DNA of 43,760 bases from Chlamydiota bacterium (GTDB taxonomy: Bacteria > Chlamydiota > Chlamydiia > Chlamydiales > Rhabdochlamydiaceae). Location of the stretch: NCBI GenBank assembly GCA_013286675.1, contig JABDFE010000006.1, positions 1 through 43,760 of the forward strand, read 5' to 3'. Position numbers and translations under genes: made by a program. Positions 15,680 to 22,372 of this stretch are shown here, in pieces (the first letter of the stretch is position 1; each line of letters starts with the position of its first letter). The notes beneath the pieces are model-generated. The model saw nothing but the letters and a program-made list of their open reading frames with translations, was not told where the DNA came from and searched no databases.

Positions 15680-17053
15680 ATGGACAAGGAAACTAGACTA
15701 CTTCAGATCACTGAGAGCCAGCAAGGATACTTTACCAGCCGACAAGCAGAGGAATGTGGTTTTTCACCCCCGAATTTTCATCGGAAGCTAGAATCAGGGA
15801 AGTGGAGCAAAGAACTTAGGGGTATCTATCGCATTGCAAATTATCCCACTACCTCGCGTCCAGAGCTTGCTCTTTGGGCACTTTGGAGTGCGGATAAGCA
15901 AGGTAAACCTCAAGGCGTTTGGTCGCATGAAACTGCGCTCGAAATCCATAACTTAAGCGACGTAGCCCCTGCAAAGCTCCATATGTCTGTGCCTAAAAGC
16001 TTCCGAAAAAGTACTGAAATTCCCAAAAATCTCTGTTTACACTTTGTTGATGAAATTCCCCAATCTGACATAGAGACTCGGCAAGGGTACTGTGTCACCA
16101 CGCCGCTTCGAACACTGTCAGATATTATCCAAGAGGGAAAAACCCAACCTGAACAAATTGAACGTGCGATTCTCGACCTGGCAATTCAGAAATCATTGAT
16201 TAAAGGGCTTTCAACCATCCAGGAAATGGAACAGCTATTGAAAACCATAGACTCAACTGAAATGCATCAAATCGTTGCTCAGGCCATTGACGAAGTATGG
16301 ACTCAAGCAAATGATCAATTAACAGAACTCGGACGCATGGCAGAGCCTTATACGATTGGGCTTTCTTTTGATGATGGCTTTGGAACAGCCGTTCTGTGCC
16401 AGTATAAATCACAATATTTCCTACTAACCGCAGGACATATAGGCCAAGCTCTTCGCAAAGCCAGATCTGTGCACATAATTCTGCGATTTGACCACTTGAG
16501 AAGAGAATACCCTTCCCAATCAGCCAAAAACTTCACTGTGCTTGAATGGGATCCGGCTTTTGATGGCAAACGACTCGATTTAATTTTCCAACCCAAAGAT
16601 TTGACTATTGTTATTCCCACTACAGAGATTCTTGAGATGCTGAAAAATTACAAGGCTTTCTACAAAATACCTGAAGAAGCTCCAAGTTTTTCTCTACAGG
16701 ACGCTCTTATCTCGATGGGAGGTCTTGAACCGATCTATTCTGATGAAGATAAAACATGGCAGTTGAATGTCGGCCCTTATGCATTTGTCGCTTCAAAATA
16801 TATACAATTTCCCCATGTTGACTATATCATATGTCCTGTAAGCAATAACTTGCGGAGAAAAGTCATTGATAGCTTTGGTGGGATAAGCGGCAGCGGTCTT
16901 TGGAAATTCGTCAATAACTCCCCTGTTCTCATTGGTATTGCAATTTCTGAAGATGATTACGACCCTTCATCCGGATTAAAAAGAATCAATTTTCATGGAC
17001 CCCATTCCATTCTCTCATTACTCTCAAAATTAGGACAACCCTATGAGTCATAA
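15680..17053 (+). CDS. AbiEi-type antitoxin fused to a trypsin-like serine protease domain
   Basis: The 457-residue protein (start ATG 15680; TTG 15674 lies in the operator) has two parts. Residues 1-200 are a full AbiEi antitoxin: winged helix (Q-Q-G-Y-F-T-S-R-Q-A-E-E-C-G-F), then V-W-S-H-E-T-A-L-E-I, then TTPLRTLSDI, aligning with the protein at 7575. Residues about 225-457 look like a chymotrypsin-fold protease: G-F-G-T-A-V-L, then F-L-L-T-A-G-H (His253), R-L-D-L-I-F (Asp300) and F-G-G-I-S-G-S-G-L-W (Ser403 in G-x-S-G). The triad order and spacing fit the family. There is no signal peptide, so it is cytosolic. The gene overlaps its toxin by 11 bp. The usual AbiEi length is about 200, so the protease is a C-terminal addition. 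Confidence 0.82.
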   Translation: MDKETRLLQITESQQGYFTSRQAEECGFSPPNFHRKLESGKWSKELRGIYRIANYPTTSRPELALWALWSADKQGKPQGVWSHETALEIHNLSDVAPAKLHMSVPKSFRKSTEIPKNLCLHFVDEIPQSDIETRQGYCVTTPLRTLSDIIQEGKTQPEQIERAILDLAIQKSLIKGLSTIQEMEQLLKTIDSTEMHQIVAQAIDEVWTQANDQLTELGRMAEPYTIGLSFDDGFGTAVLCQYKSQYFLLTAGHIGQALRKARSVHIILRFDHLRREYPSQSAKNFTVLEWDPAFDGKRLDLIFQPKDLTIVIPTTEILEMLKNYKAFYKIPEEAPSFSLQDALISMGGLEPIYSDEDKTWQLNVGPYAFVASKYIQFPHVDYIICPVSNNLRRKVIDSFGGISGSGLWKFVNNSPVLIGIAISEDDYDPSSGLKRINFHGPHSILSLLSKLGQPYES

Positions 17054-17894
17054 AACAGCTGCAAATTTTCGCAAAGAATTAGAAAAAATTCTCCAAGACC
17101 ATTCGACTAAAACAGGCGAAGCCATCCTGCGGCTCCGTCGCAAAGTTGCAATCGACCGACTTTTAGCCAGGATTTTCTCTCAAGAGCCCTCTCCATTTTT
17201 TTTAAAAGGCGGCTATGCAATGGAATTGCGCATTGCAGATGCACGCGCTACAAAAGACATGGACTTAACTTGCTTCAAATGGAGCGAAACTAAGAAGCCT
17301 GTGAATGAAATAATTCTGCAAGAGCTTCAAACACTTGCCCGCATCAATTTAAACGATCATTTCGTCTACCAAATCGGACTGCCTCAGAGTGACATTGAAA
17401 ACGCGCCTTACGGCGGCTCTAGGCATAGTGTTGCGGCAATCATTGACAACAGGCCGTTTGTGGAATTCCATCTTGATGTAGGTGGCGACATCCTCATTGA
17501 TTCGATAGAGAAGATCCGCGGAACAGACTGGCTAGGGTTTTGCGGCATTGCTCCTCCGATCATTTTCATGATTTCCGTAGAGCAACAATTCGCCGAGAAG
17601 CTGCACTCCTACACCATTCCTCGTGAGCAAATTAACACCCGATCGAAAGATCTCATTGATCTGATACTTCTTCTAGAGTCCAAAAATCCGGTGCTTGAAG
17701 GATTCCAACATGCTCTTCAAAGAGTGTTCAGAACACGCAAAACACATCCTTTACCAGAACCGCCAGAGAGTTGGCAGCAGCCTTTTGCTAAAATGGCAGC
17801 AGAGTGCAGCATTTCAGAAAGCCTAAAAGATGGCTTTATGAAAGTCTCCGTGTTTTATAATGCTCTACAAGAAATGAACAAAAGCAAAGTGTAA
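17043..17894 (+). CDS. AbiEii-type nucleotidyltransferase toxin (module 2)
   Basis: The 283-residue protein is a paralogue of the toxin at 6722. Shared blocks include L-R-R-K-V, D-R-L-L-A-R-I-F-S-Q-E, F-F-L-K-G-G-Y-A-M-E-L-R and A-T-K-D-M-D-L-T-C, holding the G-G and D-x-D nucleotidyltransferase motifs. Later E-Q-Q-F-A-E-K-L-H-S and R-S-K-D-L-I-D-L are also kept. All catalytic positions are intact. The ATG lies within the last codons of the protease-fused antitoxin (ATGA-type coupling with an 11-bp overlap), so toxin synthesis depends on translation of that gene. Confidence 0.88.
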   Translation: MSHKTAANFRKELEKILQDHSTKTGEAILRLRRKVAIDRLLARIFSQEPSPFFLKGGYAMELRIADARATKDMDLTCFKWSETKKPVNEIILQELQTLARINLNDHFVYQIGLPQSDIENAPYGGSRHSVAAIIDNRPFVEFHLDVGGDILIDSIEKIRGTDWLGFCGIAPPIIFMISVEQQFAEKLHSYTIPREQINTRSKDLIDLILLLESKNPVLEGFQHALQRVFRTRKTHPLPEPPESWQQPFAKMAAECSISESLKDGFMKVSVFYNALQEMNKSKV

Positions 17895-18189
17895 AACTAG
17901 CCTGTTTTGGCTTTTCAATGGAAATCAATTTTACAAATTATTTTTGTGCAAGCAGATAAAAAACTGGGATTCTGTAGAATTCTCTTTAATTCCTTCTGTC
18001 ATTTTTGACTTACTATCAACGACTTATGAGCAATAAATCACGTTTTTCGTACAAATAAAGTGGCTAAGTAACACGTTTTTCCAACGAAAAACGTGCAAAG
18101 CAACCACGTTTTGTGAAGGAATAGTTACTTTTAAACAAAAAAAGGAAAAGGGCTACCCTTTAAAATCTCGATTCTATCCCACATGAAGA
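17895..18189. other. Intergenic region with repeated CACGTTTT words and a perfect hairpin
   Basis: This region is 295 bp without a gene. A weak AGCC-tgtttt-GGCT-TTT stem just after the toxin stop may end its transcript. CACGTTTTTC occurs at 18039 and 18072, with a variant CACGTTTTGT at 18105. The second copy forms a perfect 10-bp stem, CACGTTTTTC-CAAC-GAAAAACGTG, at 18072-18095. No T-run follows, so it is not a standard terminator. Confidence 0.5.
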
Positions 18190-18372
18190 TTATTTCTTTT
18201 TCTTACGAGGAACTTTTGCTCCTTTTTTTCTTGCTTCGGATAGACCAATCGCAATCGCTTGTTTTCTGCTGGTGACGGTTTTTTTGCTCCGGCCGGATTT
18301 CAATTTCCCTTGTTTCATTTTGTGTATGGCTTTTTTCACAGATGCTTGGCTTTTTTTCCCATATTTTGCCAT
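18190..18372 (-). CDS. Small basic protein, DUF6496-like
   Basis: The 60-residue protein is extremely Lys/Arg-rich: M-A-K-Y-G-K-K-S-Q-A-S-V-K-K-A, then K-M-K-Q-G-K-L-K-S-G, then T-S-R-K-Q-A-I-A-I-G-L-S-E-A-R-K-K-G-A-K. This matches the pattern of small proteins annotated as DUF6496, found widely in proteobacteria and environmental bacteria. The composition suggests nucleic-acid binding, but no function is established. The ribosome-binding site AAAAGGAG is 5-6 nt before the ATG. Confidence 0.85.
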   Translation of the reverse strand: MAKYGKKSQASVKKAIHKMKQGKLKSGRSKKTVTSRKQAIAIGLSEARKKGAKVPRKKKK

Positions 18373-18416
18373 AAAAACTCCTTTTTAATTCAGGATGGCG
18401 CTCAGCAATTTCTAAG

Positions 18417-18911
18417 TCAATTTTTTTCGAGGCTATCTTGAGAAGCCGTTTGATATCTGACAAAACAAACGACTCCCCTTCCTACAAAAATACCCGAAAT
18501 GATCGTTGCAAAAAGATCCAATCCCAAGAGTAATCCGTTTAATTCAGGAGCAAGCGCTCCGATCATGCCGATCGCGAACTTGGCGGTAAAAATCGACATC
18601 GAAAGAATCAGAGGAATCCAGCTCCCTGGCACTTCGATTCTTCTTTTCTGTTTATCGAATCTAAGTTTTAACTTCTGCATGTGTAAATAGCCCATGAAGA
18701 ACCCAATGCTTAAACAAAAGATCCGCAGAAAGATCGAAGTCGGATCAGAAGACAAAAATGAAAAAACCGACCAGGTGAAAAAAACAGCAGGAAGCACAAG
18801 CAATACCGCTAAAGGCACCATGTCTGTCTTTCTTGCTCGAAGGCCACGGACTAGCAATAAGGCAAACAAAGGCCAGACAAATATAGGAATTTCACTTAGG
18901 ATTTGTAGCAT
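18417..18911 (-). CDS. Integral membrane protein, DUF6622-like
   Basis: The 164-residue protein has about five hydrophobic helices. It begins L-Q-I-L-S-E-I-P-I-F-V-W-P-L-F-A-L-L-L followed by G-L-R-A-R-K-T, the opening typical of small proteins annotated as DUF6622. A basic loop (K-L-K-L-R-F-D-K-Q-K-R-R) separates helices 3 and 4. Function is unknown. It is upstream of the DUF6496-like gene on the same strand with a 44-bp gap, so co-transcription is possible. Confidence 0.7.
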   Translation of the reverse strand: MLQILSEIPIFVWPLFALLLVRGLRARKTDMVPLAVLLVLPAVFFTWSVFSFLSSDPTSIFLRIFCLSIGFFMGYLHMQKLKLRFDKQKRRIEVPGSWIPLILSMSIFTAKFAIGMIGALAPELNGLLLGLDLFATIISGIFVGRGVVCFVRYQTASQDSLEKN

Positions 18912-18930
18912 AGGGTTCTCTTTGTTGTTT

Positions 18931-19095
18931 TATTAACCGGGGTGGTAAAGAGGCGATAAAGAGCGCTCGCGAGGCAAAGCAAAATCGATTCGCAAAGCGC
19001 AGGACAGTATTCCTGCACTACGGCCTGTGATTTGGGAATCGATTTTGCAAAGCCGTAGCAAGCTATTTATCACCTATTTATCGCTCCGGTTAATA
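18931..19095. repeat. Large palindromic element (165 bp), MITE-like
   Basis: The outer arms TATTAACCGG (18931-18940) and CCGGTTAATA (19086-19095) are perfect. They continue inward as an imperfect inverted repeat around TAAA, AGG and GATAAA words. A second perfect arm pair, GCAAAATCGATTC / GAATCGATTTTGC, is at 18979-18991 and 19036-19048. An inner GCAGGA-cagtat-TCCTGC hairpin is at 18999-19016. The element has no coding capacity. It overlaps the last codons of the padR C-terminal fragment, so it may have supplied the stop codon. Confidence 0.65.
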
Positions 19096-19507
19096 ACCAA
19101 GCGATATCGACTTCTAAATGAGCAAGACCGACTTGGAGAGTTTTTAACCAATAGGTTTTTTCCGGCAGATCGTGTTTTAAAAACCTTTCGATCTGTTTAA
19201 ATTTCTCACGGGCATCTTTCATCTCTTCTAATTTCCGATGAAAATGGTGCTGCATCTCTTCTTTTGTCTCTTCCGTTGTAAAAAAGAGCTTCAAGAGAAA
19301 TTCTTCCCGATGAACATCTGGTTCTGGCGGCCGTCTAAACCACTCTTGAAACGCCTTTCTACCGGCATCTGTGATCGTAAAGACATGCCATAATTGCACT
19401 TTAACAAGGGGTTACTCCAAAAACGGAGTAGTATAAACTCTCCAATGTAAACGAGATTTTTTCAAATCTCAAACCGCTCGTAAAGAGCAATAAAACTGGA
19501 GTAACCC

Positions 19508-20539
19508 GTGAAACATTATATTGGATTAGACGTCTCAATGAAAAGGACTTTTATTTGTGTGATAAATGAACATGGCAAAATTGTCCATGAGGGCTCAGAA
19601 AATACAGACCCTCATCTAATAGCTAATTATTTATCCAAGCTCAGCCTTGAAGAGATAACGGTGGGTTTTGAGAGTGGCTCATTAACACCCTATTTAATGA
19701 CTGGCTTCAAAGAAAGGGCTATCGATGCTGTATGTATGGATGCGAGAAGACTAAGTCCTATTCTTGCATTGAAAATAAATAAGACCGATAAGAATGATGC
19801 CAGAGGAATCGCTGAAGCCCTCAGGGCTGGAATGTATACTCGAGTACATTGCAAGCCTGAAGAGTCAATCAATAGAGCTATTTTGTTAACCTCAAGAAGA
19901 GCACTGGTTGAGCAGCAAACCCATCTCAAAAATACTGTTCGAGGACTGCTAAAGGGACATGGAATACGATTAGGATCAATATCAGCCAAGAAATTTGCAG
20001 GAGCCGTTATGAAACAGCTTGAGGGCTGTCAAGAAATTGTTATCCTAAGTATAAAATGCCTGCTAGATGCTTTTGATAAGCTCGTAGAAGAGACAGCAAA
20101 GATCGACAAAAAAATGCTAGAAGTTGCTTATCACGATAAAGAAGTTCAACTCCTGATGACAGTGCCTGGAGTTGGCCCTGTAACCGCGTTAACCTTCAAA
20201 ACAGAAATTTTTGATGCAAATCGTTTTAAAGACTCCCGTTCAGTTGGGGCATATTTAGGAATGACTCCTACGCAATATGCTTCTGGAGAAACTCAAAAAC
20301 AAGGAAAAACCTCGAAATGTGGATCAAAGGAACTCAGATTTTTATTAGTCGAAGCGGGCGTAGTGATTCTGACCCGGAGCAAAAAATGGAGTAAACTGAA
20401 AGCCTGGGGATTGAAAATCATGAGGAAAAAGGGTCTTAAGAAAGCGGCTGTAGCTGTAGGCCGAAAACTAGCCGTGATCATGCATCAAATGATGCTGAAA
20501 GAAAAAGAATTTATTTATGGAGAGCCCAAAGCGGCATAA
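19508..20539 (+). CDS. IS110-family DEDD recombinase (transposase)
   Basis: The 343-residue protein has the family's two domains. The N-terminal RuvC-like DEDD domain has Y-I-G-L-D-V-S-M (Asp8), G-F-E-S-G, and K-T-D-K-N-D-A-R-G-I-A-E-A-L-R near residue 95. The C-terminal Transposase_20 domain has P-G-V-G-P-V-T-A-L-T (helix-hairpin-helix) and the serine-containing G-E-T-Q-K-Q-G-K-T-S-K-C-G-S-K-E-L-R-F. Both are intact, so the element could be active. The start is GTG at 19508; immediately before it, TGGAGTAACCC is the inverse of GGGGTTACTCC at the left end, suggesting that expression may be controlled by a hairpin. Confidence 0.92.
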   Translation: MKHYIGLDVSMKRTFICVINEHGKIVHEGSENTDPHLIANYLSKLSLEEITVGFESGSLTPYLMTGFKERAIDAVCMDARRLSPILALKINKTDKNDARGIAEALRAGMYTRVHCKPEESINRAILLTSRRALVEQQTHLKNTVRGLLKGHGIRLGSISAKKFAGAVMKQLEGCQEIVILSIKCLLDAFDKLVEETAKIDKKMLEVAYHDKEVQLLMTVPGVGPVTALTFKTEIFDANRFKDSRSVGAYLGMTPTQYASGETQKQGKTSKCGSKELRFLLVEAGVVILTRSKKWSKLKAWGLKIMRKKGLKKAAVAVGRKLAVIMHQMMLKEKEFIYGEPKAA

Positions 20540-20599
20540 AACCGAGAGGAGTTGGAGTTTTTTAAACAAAAACAGGATCTAAAATCTTTGTGAGAAACA

Positions 20600-20760
20600 A
20601 ACCGAAGAATAGGCAAAGACGAAAAGAGGTTGGCTCGTAGAAGCCGTATTAGACATTGTCTTGCCTATTTTTATCGGAAGGCATAATGGGGCGGAGAACC
20701 CAAACGTAGTCCTCCATAAAAGACCCCGAAGAGAACCATGGAATTGTTCTCATTTAAGAT
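20600..20760 (+). ncRNA. Candidate bridge/seek RNA of the IS element
   Basis: A stem AATAGGCAAAGAC (20608-20620) / GTCTTGCCTATT (20658-20669) encloses a loop starting GAAAAGAGGTT (20621-20631). That loop is identical to the padR target strand next to the insertion, and TCGTA (20635-20639) follows, matching the opposite strand on the other side. A second hairpin, GAGAAC-catggaatt-GTTCTC (20731-20751), carries AGAGAAC, identical to the element's right end, and ATGGAAT, close to the left-end complement ATGGCAT. This is the target-loop then donor-loop order of known bridge RNAs. RNA ends are approximate; the rest of 20540-20870 is non-coding. Confidence 0.72.
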
Positions 20761-21207
20761 GATTAGACTGTATTGTAAAAAAATTTGCCTTTTTTTGTTC
20801 CGCTTCGCTGCACAAACGGCGAGGAAGCTTAAGAGAAAAAAGAAGAAGAGAGTGGATAACCCTTGTGCGCAATTAGAGAACCTCTTTTCTTCTTTTACCG
20901 ACATAAGCGGTCTCCGAAAAAACTAACCCCTCTCTTGTCAGCACTTTAAGGGTAGGATAGATCGAAGCATCTGACTCTTGCCAAAAATAATGCGTCGACT
21001 GCTGGATCATCTGACCGATCTCATATCCTGAATGCGCCTCTTCCAAGAGAAAGCCTAAAATAATGAATTTGGTTTTGTTCGTTTTCGCCATACCTAAAGA
21101 TTAGGTATCTTAAATAAGAGCGCTTTATAGGTCAATTATAGAATTAATTTGAATAAAAAGACTCAAAACCACTATTTAGGAATTAGCTCAGAACAGAAGG
21201 AGAGCCT

Positions 21208-21411
21208 ATGAAAAAACTCAACGTTATCTCAGCGATTATCATGTGGATCGGAGGCATCAATTGGGGACTTATCGGTATCGCAAATTTTAATCTTATCGGA
21301 TTCATTTTCGGAGATATGCCCATGTTGGTGAGAATCAGCTACATTCTCTTTGGACTCGCCACCGTGCAACAGATCTACCACTGCAGATCTTGCAAAAAAT
21401 GCTCAAAATAA
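21208..21411 (+). CDS. DUF378 family small membrane protein
   Basis: The 67-residue protein has two hydrophobic helices (residues about 5-28 and 38-56) and the DUF378 pattern: W-I-G-G-I-N-W-G-L-I-G-I-A-N-F-N-L-I in the first helix region, then R-I-S-Y-I-L-F-G-L-A-T. It ends in a Cys-containing tail, C-R-S-C-K-K-C. The function of the family is unknown. AGAAGGAGAG lies just before the ATG. A strong terminator follows at 21428-21450, so it is monocistronic. Confidence 0.9.
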   Translation: MKKLNVISAIIMWIGGINWGLIGIANFNLIGFIFGDMPMLVRISYILFGLATVQQIYHCRSCKKCSK

Positions 21412-21427
21412 CTTTTCTTTAAGCTAC

Positions 21428-21450
21428 AAGGGGCTGCATCAGCCCCTTTT
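21428..21450 (+). terminator. Rho-independent terminator of the DUF378 gene
   Basis: AAGGGGCT, loop GCATC, AGCCCCTT, then TT. The 8-bp G+C-rich stem begins 17 nt after the stop codon. Confidence 0.8.
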
Positions 21451-21502
21451 GTAGACTTTCCATCTTGCACCTGTGTCCCTCTGCCATTTCAGTCGTCTAC
21501 TA

Positions 21503-21679
21503 GGGGAGCGTACCTAAAAGATTTCTGCATTTGGGCTGCGTCAAAGCCCGTATAATCGACGATCGCAAGTTGATTCGTGATTAGCATTAATACGGATCAA
21601 CTTGCGAAGCCTGGCTAGCGTCGATTCTACGGAGCTTTCACGCTAGCCGAAACGCTGAAAGCTTTTAGGTACGCTCCCC
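21503..21679. repeat. 177-bp terminal-inverted-repeat element with three internal hairpins
   Basis: The perfect 18-bp terminal repeats are GGGGAGCGTACCTAAAAG (21503-21520) and its complement at 21662-21679. Inside are three stems: GGGCT/AGCCC (21533-21549), a 15-bp stem with one mismatch, CGCAAGTTGATTCGT / ACGGATCAACTTGCG (21564-21606), and GGCTAGCGT/ACGCTAGCC (21613-21648). The whole can fold as a cloverleaf closed by the terminal repeats. It has no open frame and no clear target duplication. It is a MITE-like or structural-RNA candidate. Confidence 0.7.
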
Positions 21680-21734
21680 AAAAAAAGGATTCTGTTTTAG
21701 ACTGAAATTTGTTACTGCTTAGGAAGGAGGGACG

Positions 21735-22226
21735 ATGGGTCTTCTTAAGTACAAATCCAAAAGAAATCTCAAATCTTCGAAGGAACCTGCTGCCAAAGTC
21801 AAAAAAAAAAGAGGCAAAAAGCTCATCTTTGTCGTGCAAGAACATCATGCGACCCACTTGCATTATGATTTACGCCTTGAGGCAGATGGTGTCTTAAAAA
21901 GCTGGGCTGTTCCCAAAAAACCGTCCATGGACCCAAAGGTCAAACGTTTAGCGATCATGGTCGAAGATCACCCTTACGGCTACAAGGATTTCGAAGGGAC
22001 CATTCCTTCAGGCTATGGCGCCGGCAAAGTCAAAATCTGGGACCATGGAACCTATGATGTCGACAACCTGGATGCCGAAGAATCAGAAAAATCTATCCTC
22101 AATGGACTCAAGAAAGGAGCTTTCCACTTCTCTCTCAAAGGAAAAAAACTCAAAGGAATGTTCAGTCTTGTCCAGCTAAAAAAGTTCGGCAAAAACCAGT
22201 GGCTGCTCATCAAAAAAGCTAAATAG
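21735..22226 (+). CDS. Stand-alone LigD-type 3'-phosphoesterase domain protein
   Basis: The 163-residue protein has a Lys-rich N-terminus (about 1-30) followed by the LigD phosphoesterase domain: F-V-V-Q-E-H-H-A-T-H-L-H-Y-D-L-R-L-E with catalytic His and Asp, then S-W-A-V-P-K-K-P-S, then E-D-H-P-Y-G-Y, then G-Y-G-A-G-K-V-K-I-W-D-H-G. In multidomain LigD this module removes 3'-phosphates and 3'-ribonucleotides before end joining. Here there is no ligase or polymerase domain and no ku gene in view, so it probably works as an independent 3'-end-healing enzyme. Confidence 0.9.
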   Translation: MGLLKYKSKRNLKSSKEPAAKVKKKRGKKLIFVVQEHHATHLHYDLRLEADGVLKSWAVPKKPSMDPKVKRLAIMVEDHPYGYKDFEGTIPSGYGAGKVKIWDHGTYDVDNLDAEESEKSILNGLKKGAFHFSLKGKKLKGMFSLVQLKKFGKNQWLLIKKAK

Positions 22227-22250
22227 TCCAGCAGCCTGCTGGACAATTAG
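22226..22250 (+). repeat. REP-like hairpin, copy 1
   Basis: GTCCAGCA-GCC-TGCTGGAC followed by AATTAGAAAC, starting on the stop codon of the LigD-type gene. It resembles the hairpin at 23152 (GACAATTAGAAA after the stem). Copy 2 is a weaker version at about 22273-22299 (CAATTGTCGCACG-GGC-CGTGC). Confidence 0.5.
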
Positions 22251-22337
22251 AAACTTCATTCTAAAGAACCAATTGTCGCACGGGCCGTGCAATAATTAGG
22301 TCTTCACAGAAATAGCATCACTAAAATTGTAACTCTG

Positions 22338-22343
22338 TATAAT
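22338..22343 (+). promoter_or_regulatory. Possible -10 element of the AlkB-like gene
   Basis: A consensus TATAAT sits 30 bp before the chosen ATG (22373). No good -35 could be identified at the expected distance. Confidence 0.35.
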
Positions 22344-22372
22344 GCATTAAAAATCTTGAAGGGAGATTGACA

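Larger units (their letters stand above)
19385..20881 (+). mobile_element. IS110-family (IS1111-type) insertion sequence
   Basis: The element is bounded by the two halves of padR. The reconstructed target on the minus strand reads AAAAGAG-GT-TTTACGA, and the GT/AC core appears on both sides, giving an element of about 1,497 bp (ends uncertain by 2-3 bp). Subterminal inverted repeats are visible: TAATTGCAC...ACAAGGGGTTACTCC on the left, and TAATTGCGC...ACAAGGGTTATCC on the right when reverse-complemented. There is no standard target duplication, as expected for this family. The short 5' and long 3' non-coding regions plus subterminal repeats point to the IS1111 subgroup, whose guide RNA lies downstream of the recombinase. 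Confidence 0.85.
19070..21091 (-). pseudogene. padR-family regulator split by an IS110-family insertion
   Basis: The N-terminal part (about 20882-21091) encodes a PadR winged helix: F-I-I-L-G-F-L-L-E-E-A-H-S-G-Y-E-I, then S-I-Y-P-T-L-K-V-L-T-R-E-G-L-V, ending K-R-R-K-E-V. The C-terminal part (19070 to about 19382) resumes at F-T-I-T-D-A-G-R-K-A-F, followed by the long helices of the PadR effector/dimer domain. Joined, they give about 180 residues, a normal PadR length. The break is exactly where the IS element at 19385-20881 lies. PadR proteins usually repress efflux or stress genes, so the insertion probably derepresses its target. Confidence 0.85.

Noticed and set aside
20738-20926. Small frame M-E-L-F-S-F-K downstream of the transposase
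   Set aside because: It lies within the structured 3' non-coding region of the IS element and crosses its right end; more likely non-coding.
21503-21679. Integron attC site
   Set aside because: The fold is palindromic, but the conserved GTTRRRY/RYYYAAC ends are absent and the terminal repeats are perfect, unlike attC sites.
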